A DNA stretch of 57,058 nt from Herbaspirillum sp. LeCh32-8 (GTDB lineage: Bacteria; Pseudomonadota; Gammaproteobacteria; Burkholderiales; Burkholderiaceae_D): NCBI RefSeq assembly GCF_017814915.1, contig NZ_JAGIPZ010000019.1, forward strand, positions 1-57,058, in the 5' to 3' direction. The position numbers were made by a program, and so were the translations under genes. This document shows, piece by piece, positions 35,981 to 44,727 of the stretch. Each line of letters starts with the position of its first letter. The stretch's first letter is position 1. The notes under the pieces are model-generated. The model did not search any database, was not told the DNA's origin, and saw nothing but the letters and a program-made list of their open reading frames with translations.

Positions 35981-36826
35981 ATGGCAACCCATATTCATCA
36001 AATCTTTTATAACGACGCGACCGAAAAGCAGATCGATCGCGGCTTCATACCGCTTGAAAACCGCGGCAATCCCCGCCCCGACTGGCGCGAATACTGGACG
36101 ATCCGGCAATTCTTCCTGAACAACACTTTGAATGAAGACGATCTCTACGGCTTCTTCTCGCCCAATTTTCATGGCAAGACCTTGCTGGAATCGCGCAGCG
36201 TGTATCAGTTCATCGATGCCAACCCGGATGCCGAGGTTTTCCATTTCTCCCCCTTCGTCCAGGATTCCGCCTGCTACCTGAACATGTTCGAGCAGGGCAA
36301 CCGCTATCATCCGGGCATGATCGCGCTGACCAATCGCTTTCTCGATTCGATCGACCTGAAGGTGGATTTCAGCAAGCTGGGCATGGATTTCCGCAGCACC
36401 ATCTACTGCAATTTCGTCGTGGCCAAGCCGATCTTCTGGCAAAAATGGTTCGCCATCAATGAGCGGCTGTTCGAAGAAGTCGAACATGGTACGGGTGAAT
36501 TCGCCAAGCAGATGAACGCCCTGACCACGTATCACAAGACGCCGCTGGACATGAAAGTGTTCATCATGGAGCGCATCGCCTCCTTGATTCTGGCGCTGGA
36601 CCACAGCCTGAAGGTGGCGCATTTCGACATCGGCCAGATGCCCTGGTCCGACCCCATGTACTACCCCTGCCGCGACGACATGTACACGCTCAACGCGCTC
36701 AAGATGGCCTACATCGCCAGCGGCGACGAACGTTATCTGAAGCAGTTCTTCCCGCTGCGCAACCAGGTGCTGCGCCGCTGCGATCGCCTGTACGGCGACG
36801 AGAGACGCGAAACCTTTTTCGAGTAA
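35981..36826 (+). CDS. Unknown protein in the glycan operon
   Basis: This 281-residue protein was not recognised. It has no signal peptide or membrane segment. It is rich in aromatic residues and Met, with stretches such as IHQIFYND at the N-terminus, FFSPNFHGKT and FHFSPFVQDSACYLNMFEQG; the opening resembles glycosyltransferases that begin with an IHQIWF-type strand, but no DxD in the expected place is convincing. Operon position (31 bp after rmlD, 20 bp before a 2OG oxygenase) supports a role in glycan synthesis. A sugar transferase or sugar-modifying role is only a guess. Confidence 0.6.
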   Translation: MATHIHQIFYNDATEKQIDRGFIPLENRGNPRPDWREYWTIRQFFLNNTLNEDDLYGFFSPNFHGKTLLESRSVYQFIDANPDAEVFHFSPFVQDSACYLNMFEQGNRYHPGMIALTNRFLDSIDLKVDFSKLGMDFRSTIYCNFVVAKPIFWQKWFAINERLFEEVEHGTGEFAKQMNALTTYHKTPLDMKVFIMERIASLILALDHSLKVAHFDIGQMPWSDPMYYPCRDDMYTLNALKMAYIASGDERYLKQFFPLRNQVLRRCDRLYGDERRETFFE

Positions 36827-36846
36827 CAGCCCGAACCGGACTTCAC

Positions 36847-37641
36847 ATGCGCCAGCCATACGCACCAATCAACATGGACGCCATGCGCGAGGCTTTCGCG
36901 CGCTACCATGACGCCGCCCCGTTCGACCACACCGTGGTCGACAATTTCATCCAGCCGGAGGTATTGGCCGGCATCGTCGAAGAGTTCCTGCCCTACGACT
37001 CGCCCAAATGGTTCTATTACAAGAACCAGATCGAGGACAAGAAGGCGCTCAACGACTGGAACATGTTCCCGCCGCGCACCTATCAATTCTTCAGCTACCT
37101 GAATTCGGACGCCTTTGTCGCCGAACTGTCGCGCCTGGCCGGCGTGCAGCTGTACGCCGACAACGGCCTGCACGGCGGCGGCTGGCACTCGCACGGCCGC
37201 GGCGGCAACCTCAATCCGCACAAGGACTATTCCATCCATCCCAAGCTGGGGCTGCAGCGCCGCATCAACATCATCATCTACGTCTCGCAGGAAATGCAGG
37301 AGGCCTACGGCGGCCATCTGGGCCTGTGGGATCACGACGACGAGACCTCTCGCCCGGGTAAGCTGGTGACGGAGATCCAGCCGGTGTTCAACCGCGCCGT
37401 GATCTTCGACACCACCCAACAGTCCTGGCATGGCATCAGCCGCCCGCTGGTGCAGCCGGAAGGCGTGTTCCGCAAATCGCTGGCGATCTACTATCTGTGC
37501 GAGCCGCAGGAAAATGCCGACCCGCGCGGACGCGCATTGTTCGCACCGCGCGAGGAACAGAAGGGGAACGATGACATTGAGGAACTGATTCGCCTGCGCT
37601 CGGGCGTCAACACCTCGGCCAAGGTCTACCAGAAACCCTGA
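36847..37641 (+). CDS. 2-oxoglutarate/Fe(II)-dependent oxygenase
   Basis: This 264-residue enzyme probably hydroxylates a sugar, lipid or protein side chain. The metal triad appears as HKD in NPHKDYSIHP (His near 124), the distal His in QQSWHGISRP, and the 2-oxoglutarate Arg in FRKSLAIYY. GGHLGLWDHD resembles the prolyl-hydroxylase-like branch. It is the second such oxygenase in the region, beside the PhyH at 15866. The substrate is unknown; it lies in the sugar operon, so a glycan modification is likely. Confidence 0.75.
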   Translation: MRQPYAPINMDAMREAFARYHDAAPFDHTVVDNFIQPEVLAGIVEEFLPYDSPKWFYYKNQIEDKKALNDWNMFPPRTYQFFSYLNSDAFVAELSRLAGVQLYADNGLHGGGWHSHGRGGNLNPHKDYSIHPKLGLQRRINIIIYVSQEMQEAYGGHLGLWDHDDETSRPGKLVTEIQPVFNRAVIFDTTQQSWHGISRPLVQPEGVFRKSLAIYYLCEPQENADPRGRALFAPREEQKGNDDIEELIRLRSGVNTSAKVYQKP

Positions 37642-37681
37642 TGCGCGCCCGGGCGCCGATACATTTCCCCATGGAGACACG

Positions 37682-38608
37682 ATGAAATTGCGTACGATGC
37701 CGTTGGCATTCAAATACTGCCTCGGCAAGGGTATCGAGCTGGGCGCGGCGCGCCACAATCCGTTCGACTTGCCGGATTGTCTATTCGTCGGCACCTGCAA
37801 CGGCCGCGACTACCTGTTCCCGCAGGACCTCAGCGACTATGCCTCCTACAAGGCAGAACAGGAACGCTTCGGCGAGACGCCGCTTGAAATCGACATGCTG
37901 GGCGACTTCCAGGACATCGCCGCCGATGACGGCAGCTTCGACTACATCGTCAGCTCGCACGTGATCGAGCACGTCCCCAATCTGTTCGCCGCCTATGTGG
38001 AATCGTCGCGTGTGCTCAAGAACGGCGGCGTCTTCATGTGCCTGTTTCCCAAGCGCACCGCCGAACCCACCGATGCGGTGCGCCCGCTGACCACGCTGGA
38101 ACAGATGATCGACGCCTGGGACCGCCAGCTCGACATGACCAAGATGCCGCTGGAAAACTGGCGCAGCCATTACCAGGTCTTTTCGCTGCAGAGCATGCTG
38201 CGCGCGATCAACTACATCAACTGCAACGGCCTGGGCTCGTGGATCATCGAGTGCGTGGAAGAAACCGACTCCAAGGTCGGCAATGGACACACCGTCGTGC
38301 TGCGCAAGTTCGAGCGGCTTGCCGAAATGCGCTGGCAGACGCCGGACCAATACAACGGCATGATCAACCAGCTGGTGGAAAACGGCGAACTGTCGACCGC
38401 GCTGTCCATGATCAAGGCCGATTTGTCGCACAACTTCTTCGATGCGACCAAGCTTTACATCGCGTCCATGCTGAGCATCAAGGAGGGCAACGTGCTTGAA
38501 GGCGTAGAATTCCTTCGCCAATCGCTAGTCATCAATCCCGAAAACGAGCGCTACCGCCGCGAATACCTGCGCATCGTCGGCACGCCCTTCGTCAACCCTG
38601 TGCTCTGA
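37682..38608 (+). CDS. Class I methyltransferase with C-terminal helical extension
   Basis: This 308-residue protein has a SAM-binding domain at about 1-200: IELGAARHNPF (motif I-like), the acidic LEIDMLGDF and VSSHVIEHVPNLF. The last 90 residues or so (NGMINQLVENGELSTALSMI onward) look like TPR-type helices, perhaps for docking to a glycosyltransferase. It lies 40 bp after the 2OG oxygenase. It may O-methylate a sugar residue. The acceptor is unknown. Confidence 0.75.
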   Translation: MKLRTMPLAFKYCLGKGIELGAARHNPFDLPDCLFVGTCNGRDYLFPQDLSDYASYKAEQERFGETPLEIDMLGDFQDIAADDGSFDYIVSSHVIEHVPNLFAAYVESSRVLKNGGVFMCLFPKRTAEPTDAVRPLTTLEQMIDAWDRQLDMTKMPLENWRSHYQVFSLQSMLRAINYINCNGLGSWIIECVEETDSKVGNGHTVVLRKFERLAEMRWQTPDQYNGMINQLVENGELSTALSMIKADLSHNFFDATKLYIASMLSIKEGNVLEGVEFLRQSLVINPENERYRREYLRIVGTPFVNPVL

Positions 38609-38691
38609 GACGCCAGCGTCGGGCAACGCGGCGAAGCTGCCCGCCGGGACGATCCCCGAGGTGCCAACAGAACCGGTACAAGGCTATACCG

Positions 38692-39801
38692 ATGAAAAAA
38701 CCAAGAGTATTCGTTACCCAGCCGCACCTCCCTCCTCTGGAGGAATTCATTCCCTATCTGGAGAAGATCTGGGAACGCAAGGTGCTGACCAACGGCGGCC
38801 CCTTCCACGAACAACTCGAAGCAGCATTGTGCGACTACCTCGGCGTGGAGCACCTGTGCCTGTTCAGCAACGGCACCATCGCCCTGATCTCGGCCCTGCA
38901 GGCGCTCGACATCCACGGCGAGGCCATCACCACGCCGTACTCCTTCGTCGCCACCACGCACGCGCTGGCCTGGAATCGCATCACCCCGGTGTTCGCCGAC
39001 GTCGACCCGCATACTCTCAACCTCGATCCCGACAAGGTGGAGCGCGCCATCACGGAGCACACCCGCGCCATTGTGCCGGTGCACTGCTACGGCACTCCCT
39101 GCGACGTCGATGCGTTCCAGAAGATCGCCGACAAACACAAGCTGCGCCTGATCTACGATGCCGCCCACGCTTTCGGCGTGCGTTATCGCGACCAGGGTCT
39201 GCTGCATTTCGGCGACCTGTCAGTACTGAGCTTCCACGCCACCAAGGTGTTCAACACCTTCGAGGGCGGCGCGATCGTCTGCCCCGACGCGGCGACCAAG
39301 CGCCATATCGATCACCTGAAGAATTTCGGCTTCACCGACGAGGTGACGGTGGAAACCACCGGCATCAACGGCAAGATGAACGAAGTGTGCGCCGCCATGG
39401 GACTGGTGCAACTTGGCCACATGGCCGCCATTCAGGAAAAGCGCGGCAAGATCGACGCCTTCTACCGCGAGCGGCTGCGCGAGATTGACGGCGTGCGGCT
39501 GCTCGATACACCGGCAGGCACGGAATCGAATTACGCGTATTTCCCGATCCTGATCCAGGAGAATTATCCGCTCACGCGCGACCAGCTCTACGAGAAGCTG
39601 CGCGCCGACGAGATCTACGCGCGCCGCTACTTCTACCCGCTGATTTCGGAGTTCCCGATCTATCACGGCCTGCCGTCGGCAAGGGCGGCCAACCTGCCTG
39701 TTGCAACCCTCGCAGCGCAGCAGGTCCTGTGTCTGCCGATCTTCCCCGATCTCGGGCTGGAACAAGCCGGGCGCATCGTCTCGCTGATCGCACAACCATG
39801 A
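38692..39801 (+). CDS. DegT/DnrJ/EryC1-family sugar aminotransferase (VioA-like)
   Basis: This 369-residue PLP enzyme transfers an amino group to a keto sugar nucleotide. The PLP Lys is in SFHATKVFNTFEGGAIV and the phosphate-binding FSNGTIAL is clear. The N-terminus (VTQPHLPPLEEFIPYLEKIW) recalls VioA, which makes dTDP-4-amino-4,6-dideoxyglucose from the RmlB product, but position C3 or C4 cannot be fixed by eye. With RmlA/RmlB in the same operon and a NeuD-like transferase at 17220, an acylated amino sugar is a plausible product. Confidence 0.82.
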   Translation: MKKPRVFVTQPHLPPLEEFIPYLEKIWERKVLTNGGPFHEQLEAALCDYLGVEHLCLFSNGTIALISALQALDIHGEAITTPYSFVATTHALAWNRITPVFADVDPHTLNLDPDKVERAITEHTRAIVPVHCYGTPCDVDAFQKIADKHKLRLIYDAAHAFGVRYRDQGLLHFGDLSVLSFHATKVFNTFEGGAIVCPDAATKRHIDHLKNFGFTDEVTVETTGINGKMNEVCAAMGLVQLGHMAAIQEKRGKIDAFYRERLREIDGVRLLDTPAGTESNYAYFPILIQENYPLTRDQLYEKLRADEIYARRYFYPLISEFPIYHGLPSARAANLPVATLAAQQVLCLPIFPDLGLEQAGRIVSLIAQP

Positions 39802-39901
39802 GCATCGACCGGCCGCCCGCTCGCCGGATGCCGCCGGCCACCAGAACATAAGCCGACAGATCCTGAGGGCGCCCTCTCTCCACACTTCGACCACCAGACC
39901 T

Positions 39902-42900
39902 ATGCAGCGCAGCCGACTCCACTCGCCCCCAGGCCATCCCTACTATATCTACGCACCGCCCTACCGCGAGACCTCCTCGGGCGTGCGCGTGCTGCACCTG
40001 CTGTGCCATGCGCTGAACCTGGCCGGACGGGAGGCCTATATCGCCTCCACCGACAGCGTCAATCCGCAACTCAAGACGCCGCCGCTCACACGCGCCATCA
40101 TCGACCGCCACCTCTCCTCCGGCCAGGTGCCGATCGCCGTCTATCCCGAAGTCATCGCCGGCAATCCGCTGGGCACCGAGGTGTGCGCGCGCTACATCCT
40201 CAACCGCGTCGGCGCGCTGACCGGCCGTGGCCTGGATGCCGGCGAGGATGACCTGCTGTTCTACTTCTCCACCCAATGGCTGGACAACCCAGAGCAGAAG
40301 GCCAGCGCCGACATCCTGTTCCTGCCGGACATCGACCCCACGCTGTCCACGCCCGAAGACGCGCACGAGCGTACCAAGACCTATCTGTACCAGCACCGCT
40401 TCCCGCTGGAGAAGATCGATTTCTCGCTGTTCCCGCCGGACACCGAGTTGCTGTCGATGGCCAATCCGGTCACGCTGACGCAACTGATCGAAAAGCTCAA
40501 GATCGGCAAGGTGCTGTACACCTACGAACTGTCGTCGACCTGCACCCAGGCCATGCTGTGCGGCTGCCCGGTGATCTACCGTGAAGAAGGCGGCCTGACG
40601 GAAACGCCGCTGCCCGCGCTGTTCGGCACCGACGGCGCCGCGATGATCTCAGAACCCGACGGCCTCGAGCGCGCCCGTGCGACGGTCGCCAGGGTGCACG
40701 ATCGCTGGCTCAGGGTTGAAGAGACCTTCTGGGCTGCGCTGGAGGTATTCACCGACAAGACCCAGGCCAGAGCGAAACACAAGCAAGCCGCAAAGCGGCA
40801 GGCAAACCAGGCCGTGACGGTCAAGAAGAAAAAGCGCATCGCGGTCGTCTCCGCCGAGCCGGCGGATGGTCCCTGCCCGCATTTGCGCTTCACGCGGCCG
40901 TTCACGCTGGCAGCCGATTGGGAGCTGCTGTGGGCGATCAAGGACAACAACATCGACCTGGAGATGCTCAAGAGCGCCGACCTGGTCGTGTTCCAGCGCT
41001 ATACGCCGGGCTTGCTCAGCACCGACAAGCTGGCGAGCATCCTGGCGCTGTGCAAGAAGACGGTCTATGACACCGACGACCTGCTGCACGAGATCCCCGA
41101 CTATCACCCGCAAGCCGCGAGCGCGCGCGGCTGGAAGGAAGGCATCGAATACATGGCGCGGCGCGCCGATGCGGTGGTGGTGTCCACCCCCTTCCTCAAG
41201 GAAAAGCTGTCGCTGCTGAACCGTAACGTCCATGTCATGCCCAATTATCTGGACTACGACATGTTCTATCGGCCGGTCGCGGTGCAAGGCGAGCGGCCGG
41301 TTCACATCGGCATGCTGGGTACCTCGCTGCAGGGCCCCAATTTCGCGCTGGTGGACGCCGCGCTGCGCAAGATCGTCGCCACCCATCCCGGCAAGGTCAA
41401 GCTCTCTTTCGTCGGCTGGACACCGCCGGCAGGCTGGGAGAATCATCCCGCGGCCGAGTTCCATCCGGTCATCAATTCCTATCTGGACTATGCCGATACG
41501 CTCAAGAAGATGGAATGGGACATCGGCCTGATCCCGCTGGCAGACGACGAGTTCAACCACAGCAAGACCGCGACCAAGTGGCTGGAATATTCAGCCGCCG
41601 GCATTGCCGGCATCTTCAGCGACGTATCGGTCTACAACAAGGCGGTCACGCAGGGCGAGACCGGCCTGCTGGTGCCGGCCGACAGCGATGCGTGGTTCCA
41701 GGCGATCGACTCGCTGATCACGTATCCCGAGCGACGGATCCGGCTGGCGGAGCAGGCGCAAACGCAGGTGCGCGAACGCTTCAGCATCGCCGCCAACCTC
41801 GGCGCCTATATCGGCCTATACGATGCCATTGTGGAAAACCGCGCCCAGGCGTTGCCCCGGACCGCACCGCAAATCACCGCCGAGCGCTCGGCAACGCCTG
41901 CCCCGCGGACGAAGGGACGTCCCGTGATCCGGCCGATGACCCCGGCCTTGCGTACGCCCGCCGGGCCGCGTGCGGCAGCGCCTGCGGCCAGTCAGCCGGG
42001 TGCGCAGCCGGTGCCGGTCACGCCTTCGGTGCCTGCCGCTGCCACCGCAGGCCGCGCTCGCCCGCGCGTGGCGGTCTACTCGGTGGAATCGACCTGGAGC
42101 CCATGTCCGCAGATTCGCCTGATCTTGCCGTTCGAATACATGAAGGCGGACTGGGAACTGGTGTGGGCCATCAAGGACGGCAAAGTCGACCTCGATGCGG
42201 CGACGAACGCCGACATCGTCGTGCTGCACCGCTTCACGCCGGGACTGTTCTCTCAGGCGGATCTTGAGCACTTCTTCCGGCTCGGCAAGACGGTGATCTA
42301 CGAGACCGACGACCTGCTCAATGACATCCCCGACTATCACCCGCAAGCCGCGGACAGCCGCAAGTGGAAGCCCGGCATCGAATATGTGGTGAAGCACGCC
42401 CACGGCGTGACAGTCTCGACGCCCTTCCTGGCCGATAAATACAGGTCGCTCAACAGCAACATCCATGTGCTGCCGAACTACCTGGACTTTGATCGCTTCT
42501 ACCGCCCGCCCGCCGCGACAAGCGGCGAGGTCATTACGATCGGCCTGCTGGGCACCTCCATCACCGGCCCCAATTTCGCGCTGGTAGACGAAGCCTTGCG
42601 CACCTTGTGCGAGCGCCATCCCGGCAAAATCAAGGTGCATCTGGTCGGCTGGGAGTGCCCGAAGGGCTGGACCGATCATCCGGCCGCCGTGTACGAACCC
42701 TTCATCCACCAGTACCAGGATTACGCGCGCAAATTGCACGAGTGGAACTGGGACATTGCATTGGTGCCGCTGGTCAACGACGACTTCAATCACAGCAAGA
42801 GCGCGATCAAATGGCTGGAGTATGCCGCCGCCGGCATTGCGCCCGCATTCAGCGACGTCAGCGTCTATAACGGCATTGTCGAACACGGCCGCACCGGCCT

Positions 42901-43351
42901 GCTGGTGCAGCCGTCGTACGAAGCCTGGCTGGAGGCGCTTGAATCGCTGGTCACCCAAGCGGCCATGCGCCGCAGCCTGGCGCGCACGGCGCAAGCCGAG
43001 GTACGCAAGCATTACTCGCTGCACAAAAAAGTGTGGGAATATGACCGGACCTACCGTGGCTTCAGCAAGCTTCCGGTGAAGCATCACGAAGAAGAACAGC
43101 GCCTGCCGGCGCTGCTGCTGCTCGATCGCAGCGGCTCGCAGGACAAGCTCGACAGCCTGATGAAGACGGTGGATGAAGGACAGTACAAGTCACTGACCAG
43201 GATCATCCTGACCACCATGCCCGGCCAGTTGCCGGAGTGGACCGATCAGTTGCGCTACGTGCAGTTCGGCGAGGAAGAGTTTGGCGCCGCGCTGGAGCAG
43301 CTGGCGGCGCATGATGACTTCGACTGGATGCAGATTCTCGAGACCGATTGA
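39902..43351 (+). CDS. Giant multidomain glycosyltransferase with internal duplication
   Basis: This 1149-residue protein has at least three glycosyltransferase-like units. Residues 1-295 form a GT-B-like domain with CGCPVIYREEGG. A basic linker (KKKKR, near 310) leads to domain A (about 312-640). A Pro/Ala-rich linker (645-718) leads to domain B (about 720-1057), and a short degenerate tail ends the protein. Domains A and B are clearly duplicated: both carry TDDLL..IPDYHPQAA, VSTPFL, LGTS..GPNFALVD, FNHSK..KWLEY and FSDVSVYN. It lies 100 bp after the aminotransferase gene without a clear ribosome-binding site, so the start is less certain. Confidence 0.82.
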   Translation: MQRSRLHSPPGHPYYIYAPPYRETSSGVRVLHLLCHALNLAGREAYIASTDSVNPQLKTPPLTRAIIDRHLSSGQVPIAVYPEVIAGNPLGTEVCARYILNRVGALTGRGLDAGEDDLLFYFSTQWLDNPEQKASADILFLPDIDPTLSTPEDAHERTKTYLYQHRFPLEKIDFSLFPPDTELLSMANPVTLTQLIEKLKIGKVLYTYELSSTCTQAMLCGCPVIYREEGGLTETPLPALFGTDGAAMISEPDGLERARATVARVHDRWLRVEETFWAALEVFTDKTQARAKHKQAAKRQANQAVTVKKKKRIAVVSAEPADGPCPHLRFTRPFTLAADWELLWAIKDNNIDLEMLKSADLVVFQRYTPGLLSTDKLASILALCKKTVYDTDDLLHEIPDYHPQAASARGWKEGIEYMARRADAVVVSTPFLKEKLSLLNRNVHVMPNYLDYDMFYRPVAVQGERPVHIGMLGTSLQGPNFALVDAALRKIVATHPGKVKLSFVGWTPPAGWENHPAAEFHPVINSYLDYADTLKKMEWDIGLIPLADDEFNHSKTATKWLEYSAAGIAGIFSDVSVYNKAVTQGETGLLVPADSDAWFQAIDSLITYPERRIRLAEQAQTQVRERFSIAANLGAYIGLYDAIVENRAQALPRTAPQITAERSATPAPRTKGRPVIRPMTPALRTPAGPRAAAPAASQPGAQPVPVTPSVPAAATAGRARPRVAVYSVESTWSPCPQIRLILPFEYMKADWELVWAIKDGKVDLDAATNADIVVLHRFTPGLFSQADLEHFFRLGKTVIYETDDLLNDIPDYHPQAADSRKWKPGIEYVVKHAHGVTVSTPFLADKYRSLNSNIHVLPNYLDFDRFYRPPAATSGEVITIGLLGTSITGPNFALVDEALRTLCERHPGKIKVHLVGWECPKGWTDHPAAVYEPFIHQYQDYARKLHEWNWDIALVPLVNDDFNHSKSAIKWLEYAAAGIAPAFSDVSVYNGIVEHGRTGLLVQPSYEAWLEALESLVTQAAMRRSLARTAQAEVRKHYSLHKKVWEYDRTYRGFSKLPVKHHEEEQRLPALLLLDRSGSQDKLDSLMKTVDEGQYKSLTRIILTTMPGQLPEWTDQLRYVQFGEEEFGAALEQLAAHDDFDWMQILETD

Positions 43352-43360
43352 GCCGCCGAC

Positions 43361-43394
43361 GCCTGCCATATCGCCTCGCGGCGACATGGCAGGC
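43361..43394. terminator. Long hairpin between convergent glycosyltransferase genes
   Basis: GCCTGCCAT pairs with ATGGCAGGC, and inside it TCGCC pairs with GGCGA around a TCGC loop. It lies 9 bp after one stop codon and 6 bp before the other. There is no T run, so termination is likely but not certain. Confidence 0.5.
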
Positions 43395-43400
43395 AAGGGA

Positions 43401-44447
43401 TCAATAACCCAGCTTCTTGATTTCCTGCGCCGCGTGAGTGCGATAGATGAGGCGCTCGAATTCGTCAGCCCAGTCGCTGGTCAGGTTCTTCAGCAACAGG
43501 CTCTTGCCGGCGCGCGCCAGGTTGGCGTGCACGTCGTCGTTGGAGAGCATGGTGCGCAGGTTCGATGCCAGCAGTTCGACGTTGCCCACCGGGTGCATCA
43601 GCGCGTTGACGCCGTTGCGCAGGCCGACATGACGGTAGGTCTCCAGATCGGACAGGCAGACCGGCACGCCCAGCTCGAAGGCTTCCCAGATCGTCAGCGG
43701 CTGCGATTCGCTGTTGCTGGCCAGGACGTAGACGTCGGCCGAGGCGAGGTAACGCAGCGTCTCTTCATTGGGCAGCTCGCCCATGAAGCGATAGCGCTCC
43801 GGCTGCGACTCCACCAGCTGGCGGGCGGCCGGGTCCAGCGCCAGGTACTTGCCGATGAACATATACTCGACGTTGTCGCGCAGATCAGGCGGCAACAGGT
43901 CGGCCGCCATGATCACGTCCTGCGTGCGCTTGCGCTGTTCGATGGTGCCGATGCACAGCACGCGCTTCTTTTGCTTGGGCTTGGGCGCGAGATCTTCCTG
44001 GCGATAGATCGCGTCGTTCCAGAAAGGCAGCACATGCGATTGCGCCGGCGAATCGAACAGGAAGCTGCCATAGACGATGCGCTGGAATTCGGTCTGGAAC
44101 ACGATGTGCGACGCCGCGCGGAAACCGTGAGCCGTCTGCGGGGCCTCTAGGAGCAGATCGCGACCGATCTCGGCTTCGTGAATCCACCAGATGACTGGGC
44201 AACGCCCTGCGATCTGCCCCACCGCCGCCCCGGAGAGGATGCAGTTGGAGACGACCACATCGACGTCACCCACTTCGCCGACGATGGGAATGCCCAGCGC
44301 CTGGAATTTTTTCTTGATGTCGCCCTCACCGTCGCGCCGCGGCAGCACCGACACTTCATGGTTTTGAACCAGTCGCTCGGCCAGGCGCAGCATCGCGATG
44401 CTGGCGCCGGTGGTGTAAAACTCATCGTTTAACAGAAGGATCTTCAT
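43401..44447 (-). CDS. Glycosyltransferase family 4-like, copy 1
   Basis: This 348-residue GT-B protein probably transfers a sugar from a nucleotide donor. It has KILLLNDEFYTTGASIAML at the N-terminus, IGTIEQRKRTQDVI at the donor-domain start, and SSESQPLTIWEAFE-type donor-binding residues (here ASNSESQPLTIWEAFELGVP). GGAAAG precedes the ATG at 44447. A close paralogue lies at 46159 on the same strand beyond glmU, with identical opening residues and the same KKLGY end. It is convergent with the large glycosyltransferase. Confidence 0.85.
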   Translation of the reverse strand: MKILLLNDEFYTTGASIAMLRLAERLVQNHEVSVLPRRDGEGDIKKKFQALGIPIVGEVGDVDVVVSNCILSGAAVGQIAGRCPVIWWIHEAEIGRDLLLEAPQTAHGFRAASHIVFQTEFQRIVYGSFLFDSPAQSHVLPFWNDAIYRQEDLAPKPKQKKRVLCIGTIEQRKRTQDVIMAADLLPPDLRDNVEYMFIGKYLALDPAARQLVESQPERYRFMGELPNEETLRYLASADVYVLASNSESQPLTIWEAFELGVPVCLSDLETYRHVGLRNGVNALMHPVGNVELLASNLRTMLSNDDVHANLARAGKSLLLKNLTSDWADEFERLIYRTHAAQEIKKLGY

Positions 44448-44727
44448 GCACTTTCCAATGATGCGCCGGCCGCTTGTGCGGCCTGTCGTCGCCTGATGCC
44501 CTCGCGCTTGCACTGTCGGCAATTTTTCCCTGGTGCAACGCGCCGCTGCGGATGTGGTTCGGGCAGACTGCCATGATAATTGCCGCACGGCCACGCAAAC
44601 GGTCGAGCATCCACGCAAATGCCCTTCAGCTTTGCATTTGGACAAGCCGGCCCCTCTGTGGGGCCGCATCCCGCATGCTAGACTTTGCGCTTCATTCCAC
44701 TGCCAGACACAAGACCAAACGCCTCAC
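44448..44727. other. Divergent promoter region of glmU
   Basis: This 280-bp region lies between the minus-strand glycosyltransferase and glmU. It contains a small perfect hairpin GGCCCC/GGGGCC (44649-44665) in what is probably the glmU leader. No gene is visible. Confidence 0.4.

Noticed and set aside
41816..43087. Minus-strand frame of 423 codons opposite the large glycosyltransferase
   Set aside because: It is antisense to the conserved duplicated domain and has no recognisable features.
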